NCBI GenBank assembly: GCA_035295665.1
Contig: DATGIQ010000253.1
Location: forward strand, 1-8,393
DNA from: DATGIQ01 sp035295665
GTDB lineage: Bacteria > Planctomycetota > Planctomycetia > Gemmatales > Gemmataceae
Direction of reading: 5' to 3'
Length of the DNA stretch: 8,393 nucleotides
Shown here: positions 1-5,422 of the stretch, in pieces
Layout of the letters: the number at the start of each line of letters is the position of its first letter
How positions within the stretch are numbered: position 1 is the first letter of the stretch
Translations under genes and position numbers: made by a program
Notes under the pieces: model-generated
Seen by the model: only the letters and a program-made list of their open reading frames with translations
What the model was told of the DNA's origin: nothing
The model's database searches: none

Positions 1-1083
1 CACACGTATCACAAGCAGGCCGCCCAGAATGGCGTTCCTTCCCTCCGCAAGGCATTCATCGAAGCCAACGCAAGCATTCACGCCAAAGGGCAGCAGGACC
101 CCGAGTTCAGCGGGATGGGCACGACGGCCACGGCGCTCTTGCTGCGGCCGGAGGGCGTCTGGATCGGTCACGTCGGCGATAGCCGCGCTTACCGCATCCG
201 CGCCGGTCGAATCGAGCAGCTCAGCTTCGACCACAGCTTGCGCTGGGAAATGGCACGCCGGCAGGGGCGCGATCCCGATAGTCTTCAGGGGATTGCCAGC
301 AATGTGATCGTGCGTTCGCTCGGGCCGGAGCCCTTGGTCGAAGTCGACATCGAGGGACCACACCCGGTCCAGGCCAGCGACCTTTACCTGCTTTGCAGCG
401 ATGGCTTGAGCGGCCCAGTGACCGATACCGAGATCGGCGCCATCGCCAGTACCTTGCCGCCGGCCGAAGCGTGCAGGACCTTGATCGCCCTGGCCAATTT
501 GCGTGGTGGTCCGGACAACATCACGGTGCTGATCGTCCAAGTCAACGACAAGCCGCGGACGCCACCGCCCGGAAGCAAGGGCTCCTTCTGGTATCCGCAC
601 ATTCCATGGTCGATGGCTGCTCTTCTGGCTGGCGTCATTTTGGCCGGCGGGGCGGGTCTGTTAACCAGTTATTCCATTTATCCCTTGAATCTCGCGGTTT
701 TTCTGCTGGCAGCGGCGGCCATTGTCACTGGCCTGGCAGGGTTGCTCGATTTCTACAGCGAAGAGAAACGCCGCCTCTCCGATAGGCCGACGTTGCCACC
801 CTTGCCGATTTATCGGCAAGCCTCGTGTTCGGTCGAGCTATGCCTTCTTCAGGACCTGGCGCGGTTCCTGAACGCTTCCAAGCTGCAAATGCAGGAAAAG
901 CAGTGGGACACGGATTGGACGGCTTATCAGCTCCATATCGATTCCGCCGAAAAGCTGATCGCCCAGGGCAAGCTGACGGATGCGCTGCGGGATTACTGTG
1001 AGGTCGTGCATCTGCTCGCCGAGACCGTGCAACGCCAGCGACCCAAAGGCGAGGTGTTTCAGCCGCTGTGGGACCGGCGGTAA
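1..1083 (+). CDS. PP2C-family Ser/Thr protein phosphatase, membrane-attached, 5' end outside window
   Basis: The reading frame is open from base 1, so the N-terminus, including the usual first metal-binding DG.GG motif, lies upstream. Visible PP2C motifs in order (window codon numbers): GMGTT (38-42), HVGDSRAYR (57-65), CSDGL (132-136) and GGPDN (169-173). The aspartates at codons 134 and 172 match conserved metal-binding positions of the family. Such enzymes remove phosphate from Ser/Thr and usually oppose Hanks-type kinases, which planctomycetes have in large numbers. After the catalytic domain come two hydrophobic segments, about codons 203-222 and 228-250, then a soluble helical tail of about 110 residues that may be TPR-like (ISAEKLIAQGKL-type helix pair near codons 310-330). 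The phosphatase domain and the tail should therefore face the same side, presumably the cytoplasm. An internal ATG at 115 would begin inside the catalytic fold and is not a credible start. Family call is firm; the tail's role is unknown. Confidence 0.93.
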   Translation, partial: HTYHKQAAQNGVPSLRKAFIEANASIHAKGQQDPEFSGMGTTATALLLRPEGVWIGHVGDSRAYRIRAGRIEQLSFDHSLRWEMARRQGRDPDSLQGIASNVIVRSLGPEPLVEVDIEGPHPVQASDLYLLCSDGLSGPVTDTEIGAIASTLPPAEACRTLIALANLRGGPDNITVLIVQVNDKPRTPPPGSKGSFWYPHIPWSMAALLAGVILAGGAGLLTSYSIYPLNLAVFLLAAAAIVTGLAGLLDFYSEEKRRLSDRPTLPPLPIYRQASCSVELCLLQDLARFLNASKLQMQEKQWDTDWTAYQLHIDSAEKLIAQGKLTDALRDYCEVVHLLAETVQRQRPKGEVFQPLWDRR

Positions 1084-1097
1084 CTGCTCGGTGGCCT

Positions 1098-1784
1098 TCA
1101 TTGGGACTGCGGCACTGGCCCCAGGCTACGCCAAAAATACCAGGTAGCAATGGATCGATATGGCCGCCACGGCTCGGCCAACTCTTCGAGGCGAGCTTTG
1201 TTGGGCGGTTCCTCCAGACCGTATTCTCGCTGCACGGCCGCACGGAGTCCCCAGTCCCCAACGGGCAAGACATCCAATCGCCCCAGGGAAAAAATCAGGA
1301 ACATTTCCGCCGTCCATCGGCCAATCCCTCGAACCGGCACGAGATGAGCAATCACTTCCTCATCCGGCAACTGGTGTAGATGATCAAGCGGAAGGGTCTG
1401 ATTCTGAACGCGCTCCGCCAAGTCCAGGATAGAGCGGACTTTGCTCGCCGAGAGTCCCGCCGCCCGCAGGTCCTCAATTGACCGAGCCAGAATGGCCTCA
1501 GGGACGAACCCGGCTGGAGCCAAGGTTTGTTGTACGCGGCCGGCGATTGCAGCCGCGGCTTTGGAGGAAATCTGTTGCGAAATGATCGACCGGATGAGCA
1601 CGGCGAAACAGTTCGGATTGTGCTGAAGCGTGCAGGGCCCAACCAGCCGGATCAATCGTTTGAGGACAGGATCCCGCCGGGCCAGATGCCGCCGGGCCAC
1701 GGAATCAATTTGGGAGATCTCGAGCGTGCCCGCGCGATTGCCGCGCTTCGGTTTGGGGTTCGATTCTGCTGACCGCTTCGCCAT
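1098..1784 (-). CDS. DNA-3-methyladenine glycosylase, AlkA/HhH-GPD family
   Basis: A 228-residue protein of the HhH-GPD base-excision repair superfamily. It should remove alkylated purines such as 3-methyladenine from DNA as a monofunctional glycosylase. Seen in sequence: a helical block with LIRSIISQQISSKAA (about 63-77), typical of the family; the helix-hairpin-helix VRGIGRWTAEMF (151-162), which grips the DNA backbone; and DVLPVGDWGLR (171-181), in which Asp177 is the expected catalytic aspartate. No FeS-cluster cysteines follow, which argues against an endonuclease III or MutY-type enzyme. It is shorter than E. coli AlkA (282 residues) and lacks that protein's N-terminal extra domain; a basic 20-residue stretch takes its place. 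The ATG starts 6 bases after the stop of the upstream cyclophilin gene and has only a weak RBS, so translational coupling is likely. No Ada-like regulator is visible nearby. Confidence 0.9.
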   Translation of the reverse strand: MAKRSAESNPKPKRGNRAGTLEISQIDSVARRHLARRDPVLKRLIRLVGPCTLQHNPNCFAVLIRSIISQQISSKAAAAIAGRVQQTLAPAGFVPEAILARSIEDLRAAGLSASKVRSILDLAERVQNQTLPLDHLHQLPDEEVIAHLVPVRGIGRWTAEMFLIFSLGRLDVLPVGDWGLRAAVQREYGLEEPPNKARLEELAEPWRPYRSIATWYFWRSLGPVPQSQ

Positions 1785-1790
1785 GTCCGT

Positions 1791-2687
1791 TTATTGTGGG
1801 TTCCCCGCGGGCGGATCGTCGGAGGTGCGAATGATCACCTTGCGGATGACAACCGGTTTCGCGGGACGGTCCCCTTCCGGATACTCCGGATCATTGCGTA
1901 CCGGAAGGCAGAAGATCCTGCGGGCTACCTCGAGTCCCTGGGTCACTTTCCCGAACACCGTGAAATTGCCATCCAGGAACGGCGCCTTGCTCAAGGTGAT
2001 ATAGAACCGGCAGGCCGCCGTGTCCGGCTCCTGACCGCGGCAAGCCCCCACGGTGCCGATGTCATGGGTCTCCTTGCTGAATTCGGGTTTCAGCCAGTAT
2101 CCCAGACTCCCCACCCCCAAGTCCCCGGTGCCCAAAGGACAGCCGCCTTCGAGGACCTCCACCTCAATTTCGGGCTGCGCTTCCGACTTGGCATGGATGG
2201 TCCGTTCAAAGACCAGGCCATCATAATAACCCGCCCGTGCCAAGGCCACAAAATTGCGAACGTGGTTGGGGGCAAGGTTTGGCTGGAGCGCAATCTCGAT
2301 CACGCCCAGCTCGGTATCCAGGACCGCGGTGTAGGTAATGGGCGTTCCGGTCTTGGTCGCAAACCGAATCGTGTCCCAGAGGCGGACGACTTCGGTGTAA
2401 AGCTTCCCGACCGATTTGCCCGTCAGGGTCAGATCCGGCGGCCGCTGTCCATCGGCAGGCGGCTCCGAGCGCGTGGCCTCGGCGAAGGACTGCTGGAGCC
2501 GGGGATCGACGGGGACTTGCGACGCTGTTGTGCTGGAGGCATCCTGGGAAGCAGTCGGCGTGGCCTTCTCAGCTGGATCAAGATTGGAATGGTTCGGCTC
2601 ACAGCCGGCGAGATAGAGCACCAGGAGCACCCCAAAACCGCCACCGTGTCTAAATGACCGAGCCCAGCTAGATCGCCGTATTGTCAT
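1791..2687 (-). CDS. Lipoprotein peptidyl-prolyl cis-trans isomerase, cyclophilin type
   Basis: 298 residues. The N-terminus has Arg residues, a hydrophobic core and a textbook lipobox LAGC with Cys29, so export and lipid anchoring are expected. Residues 30-115 are a low-complexity Ser/Thr/Pro/Ala linker. The cyclophilin fold covers about 118-287: the first strand DTELGVIEIAL, NFVALARAGYYDGLVFERTI (here Arg162 matches the catalytic Arg55 of human CypA), GTVGACRG (211-218), ACRFYITL with Phe228, and PFLDGNFTVFGKV (236-248). The family catalyses proline isomerisation in protein folding. Departures from the canon: the His before the catalytic Arg is Glu161, and the usual QGG segment reads EGG (180-182), so activity could be lowered or changed. 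The start is fixed by a strong GGGGAGG site 7 bases upstream. First gene of an apparent two-gene operon with the AlkA-type glycosylase; the functional link is not obvious. Confidence 0.92.
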   Translation of the reverse strand: MTIRRSSWARSFRHGGGFGVLLVLYLAGCEPNHSNLDPAEKATPTASQDASSTTASQVPVDPRLQQSFAEATRSEPPADGQRPPDLTLTGKSVGKLYTEVVRLWDTIRFATKTGTPITYTAVLDTELGVIEIALQPNLAPNHVRNFVALARAGYYDGLVFERTIHAKSEAQPEIEVEVLEGGCPLGTGDLGVGSLGYWLKPEFSKETHDIGTVGACRGQEPDTAACRFYITLSKAPFLDGNFTVFGKVTQGLEVARRIFCLPVRNDPEYPEGDRPAKPVVIRKVIIRTSDDPPAGNPQ

Positions 2688-2694
2688 GCATTTG

Positions 2695-2701
2695 CCTCCC
2701 C
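2695..2701 (-). promoter_or_regulatory. Ribosome binding site of the cyclophilin lipoprotein gene
   Basis: The minus strand reads GGGGAGG, separated by 7 bases from the ATG at 2687. This is the best Shine-Dalgarno match in the window and fixes the start so that the complete signal peptide and lipobox are included. Confidence 0.8.
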
Positions 2702-2738
2702 TGGAACCAACCGTTTCCCTCCGGTGTGGGGGTGAGCG

Positions 2739-2767
2739 ATCCTAGTCAAGCTTCGGGCTTGGGTCAA
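2739..2767 (-). promoter_or_regulatory. Candidate sigma70-like promoter of the cyclophilin-alkA operon
   Basis: On the minus strand TTGACC (2767-2762) and TAGGAT (2744-2739) are 17 bases apart. That is 5 of 6 matches to the -35 consensus and 4 of 6 to the -10. Transcription would start near 2732, giving a leader of about 45 bases before the ATG at 2687 with the RBS well placed. Position relative to the gene is what makes it credible; planctomycete promoters are poorly characterised, so this remains a prediction. Confidence 0.45.
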
Positions 2768-2799
2768 TTGCGAATACAGTCTTGGGGCTCTCGCCAATC

Positions 2800-2824
2800 A
2801 AGCCATCAGGCTTTTCATTTTTTG
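2800..2824 (+). terminator. Weak terminator-like hairpin with T-rich tail
   Basis: AAGCC (2800-2804), loop ATCA, GGCTT (2809-2813), then a T-rich run TTCATTTTTT. The form is that of a plus-strand intrinsic terminator but the stem is only 5 base pairs. No plus-strand gene ends nearby; it would only act on antisense transcription coming through the cyclophilin gene. On the minus strand the T run is on the wrong side, so it is not an obvious terminator for the tig-clpP cluster. Confidence 0.2.
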
Positions 2825-2905
2825 CGTTGATTTCTCGAGATGTGGCCCGTCACCTTAGGGCTTGTGTCAGGATCACGCGACCCTGGCCTGCGGAAGATCT
2901 CGTCG

Positions 2906-3076
2906 ATGAACGAGTTACCGTGCGGACTGCTGCTTTGCCTGTTGGTGGCGCTTTCCGGTTACAGCTGTACACCCCAAAGCAAGGCGCACTGCGTTGTGGA
3001 GTGGATGGGAGCGTGGCGGCGGTTTTATGGCTCTTCGCCGGGTTGGTACGTTAGCTGCGCCGGTCGGAGCAATTGA
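2906..3076 (+). CDS. Doubtful small ORF, signal-peptide-like, 56 residues
   Basis: The ORF reads MNELPCGLLLCLLVALSGYS followed by a cysteine. A short hydrophobic stretch ending in Ser-Cys resembles a signal peptide with a loose lipobox. A purine-rich GGAAG lies 9 bases before the ATG. Its final 52 bases run antisense through the stop region of the minus-strand lipoprotein gene. The part after the cysteine (about 35 residues) shows no recognised motif. A different plus frame is also open here, and GC-rich DNA makes such ORFs by chance. I cannot tell a real small secreted peptide from noise, so treat it as a candidate only. Confidence 0.2.
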   Translation: MNELPCGLLLCLLVALSGYSCTPQSKAHCVVEWMGAWRRFYGSSPGWYVSCAGRSN

Positions 3077-3933
3077 ACCGAATCGGCCAAGGGCGGAGCT
3101 GGTTTAGGCCGCCAAACAGCCGCCGGCTGAACCTGATTGACACCAGAAGTGGCGCCAGCTTCGGCGCCGTTGGGCAGAGGCGACCACCACGAACGCGAGG
3201 TTGACGTAGGCGGAGCTTCCAATTTCCGAGGCGGCGGGAGGGTGGGACCGGTATCGCTTGGCACCGGGCCATCGGCCGGTTGGACCACGGGGGGTAGCTT
3301 TCGGCCGGTCGGTGCCGTCACATGGATGGTAACGTCCTTATCCGCCTCGAACAGGCGACCATCGATGAGCGTGAACTGAGCGACCACCCGCAGCTTTTGC
3401 GTTGTCGGCCACTTTTTCCAAGGCAAGACGATGAAGTAGCCCGTACTCAGCAGTCCGCTGCGCCAGGTGTGCCGTAGCTGATCCGGTGCGAGATCCCAGG
3501 AAGCTAAGGGGGTCTTCACACCTTCCGGGCTAATTTCCAGGGCCTCCACGTGGACCGAGCCGGGAGCCTTGATCGTATGGCCATCGCCGTCGCGCGGTTC
3601 GAGCACCACTTGGAGGGCTTCATCTCCCGGGCAATCGTCCTCGTCGAGTCCGCCGGTGCCCCGCCCGAGGACGATCTGTTTCAGTGTGTAGGTCTGCGAG
3701 GCTAATTCGGGCGAGATGTTCGTCGGTAAGCCGTGACGGAGCGTGGCCAGCTCGCGGACGAGCGCTTCGTTCTGCGCCTCGGCCCGTGCCAGATCGGCGC
3801 GGGTCTCGCGCAGATCCGTGTCGCGTGACCGCAGCTCAGCCTCGACAAGATCGCAATTGCGGCAGCCCAACGAAACGCAGAAGGCAAAGGGTAAGAGGCA
3901 AAAGGTAATCGTGACTCGGCGTCGTGCCTCCAT
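3025..3933 (-). CDS. Predicted lipoprotein/secreted protein with coiled coil and Pro-rich tail
   Basis: 302 residues from the ATG at 3933, which has AAGGA 7 bases upstream; a GTG at 3954 overlapping the clpP stop as GTGA is the alternative and adds 7 residues. Layout: basic n-region RRR (4-6), hydrophobic segment to residue 22, then SLGC with Cys24 (a non-ideal lipobox) and a second Cys27. An acidic/Arg-rich helical stretch with heptad-like spacing (about 28-68) suggests a short coiled coil. A beta-looking domain follows (about 82-206) containing LGRGTGG and PGDEALQVVLEPRDGDGH. The last 90 residues are Pro-rich and disordered-looking. I recognise no enzyme motif; it has the look of a planctomycete-specific envelope protein. 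It is the last gene of the tig-clpP-clpP cluster, 17 bases after clpP, so it is almost certainly co-transcribed. A periplasmic or surface role is inferred from the export signal. Confidence 0.8.
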   Translation of the reverse strand: MEARRRVTITFCLLPFAFCVSLGCRNCDLVEAELRSRDTDLRETRADLARAEAQNEALVRELATLRHGLPTNISPELASQTYTLKQIVLGRGTGGLDEDDCPGDEALQVVLEPRDGDGHTIKAPGSVHVEALEISPEGVKTPLASWDLAPDQLRHTWRSGLLSTGYFIVLPWKKWPTTQKLRVVAQFTLIDGRLFEADKDVTIHVTAPTGRKLPPVVQPADGPVPSDTGPTLPPPRKLEAPPTSTSRSWWSPLPNGAEAGATSGVNQVQPAAVWRPKPAPPLADSVQLLRPAQLTYQPGEEP

Positions 3934-3940
3934 CCCTTTT

Positions 3941-3945
3941 TCCTT
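3941..3945 (-). promoter_or_regulatory. RBS selecting the ATG start of the coiled-coil lipoprotein gene
   Basis: Minus-strand AAGGA, 7 bases before the ATG at 3933. No comparable site precedes the upstream GTG at 3954, which is why the shorter protein is preferred. Confidence 0.55.
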
Positions 3946-3950
3946 TTCCC

Positions 3951-4568
3951 TCACGAAGAAGCCGGCCGGGGCTTCATCTGCTCCGCAGGAAGCCGCTCCA
4001 CCACGTGGTCCACGACCCCGTACTCTTGGGCCTCCTTCGCGGACATGAACTTGTCGCGGTCCGTGTCGGACTCAATCTTTTCCAGTGTCTGCCCCGTGTG
4101 GCGGAAGAGGATTTCATTCAGATCCTTCTTCAGCCGGATGAACTCCTTGGCATGGATCAAGATCTCGGTCGTCGTCCCTTCGGTGCCGGCCAGGGGTTGG
4201 TGGATCATGACCCGCGAGTGCGGGAGACAGTTGCGCTTGCCTTTGGCCCCGGCCGCCAAGAGGACGGCTCCCATGCTGGCTGCCTGGCCAATGCAGTAGG
4301 TGGCCACATCGCAGGTGACATACTGCATCGTGTCGTAAATACACAATCCGGCCGTAACCGACCCGCCGGGAGAGTTTATGTATAAATGAATGTCGGCCTT
4401 ATGATCATCGAACTGGAGAAAGAGCATCTGGGCGACGATCAAGTTGGCACTGCTGTCGTCGACTACGCCCTGCAAAAAGATGATGCGGTCTTTGAGGAGG
4501 CGGCTGTAGATGTCGAAAACACGTTCTTCGCGGCCGCTGCGCTCGACCACGTAGGGAACCAAGGTCAT
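3951..4568 (-). CDS. clpP: ATP-dependent Clp protease proteolytic subunit, canonical ClpP
   Basis: 205 residues from the ATG at 4568, close to the usual size of mature ClpP. It begins MTLVPYVVERSGREERVFDI, matching the classical ALVP.V.E...RGER.FDI start of processed ClpP, so little or no propeptide is needed. The serine protease triad is complete: Ser98 in GQAASMGA (94-101), His123 in MIHQP, Asp172 in DRDKFMSA. The oxyanion-region NSPGGSV (65-71) is intact. ClpP forms a double heptameric barrel that degrades proteins fed by ClpX, ClpA or ClpC. A TTG at 4613 would add 15 residues but has a poor RBS. It follows another clpP by 132 bases and precedes the lipoprotein gene; no clpX is present in the window. 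Confidence 0.96.
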   Translation of the reverse strand: MTLVPYVVERSGREERVFDIYSRLLKDRIIFLQGVVDDSSANLIVAQMLFLQFDDHKADIHLYINSPGGSVTAGLCIYDTMQYVTCDVATYCIGQAASMGAVLLAAGAKGKRNCLPHSRVMIHQPLAGTEGTTTEILIHAKEFIRLKKDLNEILFRHTGQTLEKIESDTDRDKFMSAKEAQEYGVVDHVVERLPAEQMKPRPASS

Positions 4569-4575
4569 GGTAAAG

Positions 4576-4581
4576 TTCTCC
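4576..4581 (-). promoter_or_regulatory. RBS deciding the start of the canonical clpP
   Basis: Minus-strand GGAGAA, with GGAG 9 bases from the ATG at 4568. It favours this start over the upstream in-frame TTG at 4613 and gives the N-terminus expected for the family. Confidence 0.6.
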
Positions 4582-4660
4582 AAGGATCCCGGCTCCGGCA
4601 GGAAGGTCGGCAACCGGGAATCAGGGTGGTCAGGGAAAACGGCAAAGGAAGGCCCGTCAT

Positions 4661-4683
4661 GGAAAGGTGGCCATCGCCTTTCC
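4661..4683. repeat. Inverted repeat between the two clpP genes
   Basis: GGAAAGG (4661-4667) and CCTTTCC (4677-4683) form a perfect 7-bp stem with a 9-base loop in the 132-base gap between the clpP genes, starting about 17 bases after the upstream clpP stop on the minus strand. No T run follows, so a full terminator is unlikely; a processing, stability or attenuation element is possible. Confidence 0.35.
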
Positions 4684-4700
4684 GTTGTGGCCCATCCGTT

Positions 4701-5351
4701 TTACCCCTTGTCTTTCTTTTCCTCCGCAAGTTTCAAGAGCACGTCATCCACAAGTCCAAATTCCTTGGCCTCCTGAGCGCTGAAGTACCGGTCGCGCTCC
4801 GTTTCCTTTTCGATCTGATCAATCGGCCGACCGGTATGGTGGGAAAGGATCTCGTTGAGACGGCGGCGGTCTTTGAGGATTTCGTTGGCCTGAATTTCGA
4901 TATCTGAAACCTGGCCGCCCACCTGACCCCAGGGCTGGTGGGCCATGATCTTGGAATGGGGCAAGGCGTACCGCTTCCCCTTGCTTCCGGCCGCCAGGAT
5001 GATGGCCGCTCCGCTCGCTGCCAGCCCCATGCAATAGGTCGCAATCGGGCATTCCAGAAACTGCATCGTGTCATAGATAGCCAGCGTTGCTGTCACCGAT
5101 CCGCCTGGGCAATTAATGTAAAAATGGATCTCCTGGTTGCGGTTTTCGTATTGGAGGTAGAGCAGTTTCTGGATCGTGATATTGGCCAGGTAATCGGTGA
5201 TGGCCGGGTTCCCGCCGGTTTCGGGTGAACTGCCCAAAAAGACGATGCGGTTCTCCAGCAACAGGTCGCCAAGAGTCATTTGCCGCTGCCGCATGTATTC
5301 GCGGAAGCGCTGCACTTTCGGCTCGAACGGAAAACCAACGGCATCAAACAT
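4701..5351 (-). CDS. clpP: ATP-dependent Clp protease proteolytic subunit, longer divergent ClpP
   Basis: 216 residues from the ATG at 5351. A second ClpP paralogue, with a different N-terminus (MFDAVGFPFEPKVQRFREYM) about 15 residues longer before the first core helix, and a 5-6 residue insertion, SSPETGGNPA, after the first strand (41-50). The triad is complete: Ser113 in GLAASGAA (109-116), His138 in MAHQP, Asp187 in ERDRYFSA. The serine motif differs from the canonical GQAASMGA in having Gly in place of Met after Ser. It ends in a charged tail EEKKDKG. Lying directly after tig and before a canonical clpP, it may form mixed barrels with that subunit, as known for ClpP1/ClpP2 in mycobacteria, or a separate homomer. 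A TTG at 5417 would extend it by 22 basic residues but is unsupported by an RBS. Confidence 0.95.
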   Translation of the reverse strand: MFDAVGFPFEPKVQRFREYMRQRQMTLGDLLLENRIVFLGSSPETGGNPAITDYLANITIQKLLYLQYENRNQEIHFYINCPGGSVTATLAIYDTMQFLECPIATYCMGLAASGAAIILAAGSKGKRYALPHSKIMAHQPWGQVGGQVSDIEIQANEILKDRRRLNEILSHHTGRPIDQIEKETERDRYFSAQEAKEFGLVDDVLLKLAEEKKDKG

Positions 5352-5358
5352 GGGGATA

Positions 5359-5363
5359 TTCCT
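5359..5363 (-). promoter_or_regulatory. RBS deciding the start of the longer clpP
   Basis: Minus-strand AGGAA, with AGGA 8 bases before the ATG at 5351. It lies in the 71-base gap after the tig stop and supports the 216-residue form. Confidence 0.6.
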
Positions 5364-5422
5364 GATGTATGGATTGCTGCGCCCAAACCAACGCGGTCGC
5401 TGGTTCGCGCGCGGCAATCGGT

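Larger units (their letters stand above)
2688..3024. other. Intergenic region between the tig-clpP cluster and the cyclophilin operon
   Basis: These 337 bases separate two minus-strand transcription units. They hold the cyclophilin RBS and candidate promoter (2695-2767), a weak plus-strand hairpin (2800-2824), and a doubtful plus-strand small ORF that begins at 2906. No convincing intrinsic terminator for the upstream minus-strand cluster could be found by eye, so termination there may be Rho-dependent or absent. Confidence 0.6.

Noticed and set aside
1060..1110. Terminator between the convergent phosphatase and alkA genes
   Set aside because: Only 14 bases separate the stops and the stems visible there are 4 bp or less with no T run.
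1794..2657. A 287-codon plus-strand frame
   Set aside because: Antisense to the well-supported cyclophilin lipoprotein gene and without recognisable motifs.
2782..3054. A 90-codon plus-strand frame in the intergenic region
   Set aside because: It overlaps the candidate promoter region and the 3' end of the opposite gene, has no RBS or signal, and its composition looks random.
4569..4613. TTG start adding 15 residues to the canonical ClpP
   Set aside because: ClpP propeptides do occur, so this cannot be fully excluded, but the ATG at 4568 has the better RBS and the expected family N-terminus.
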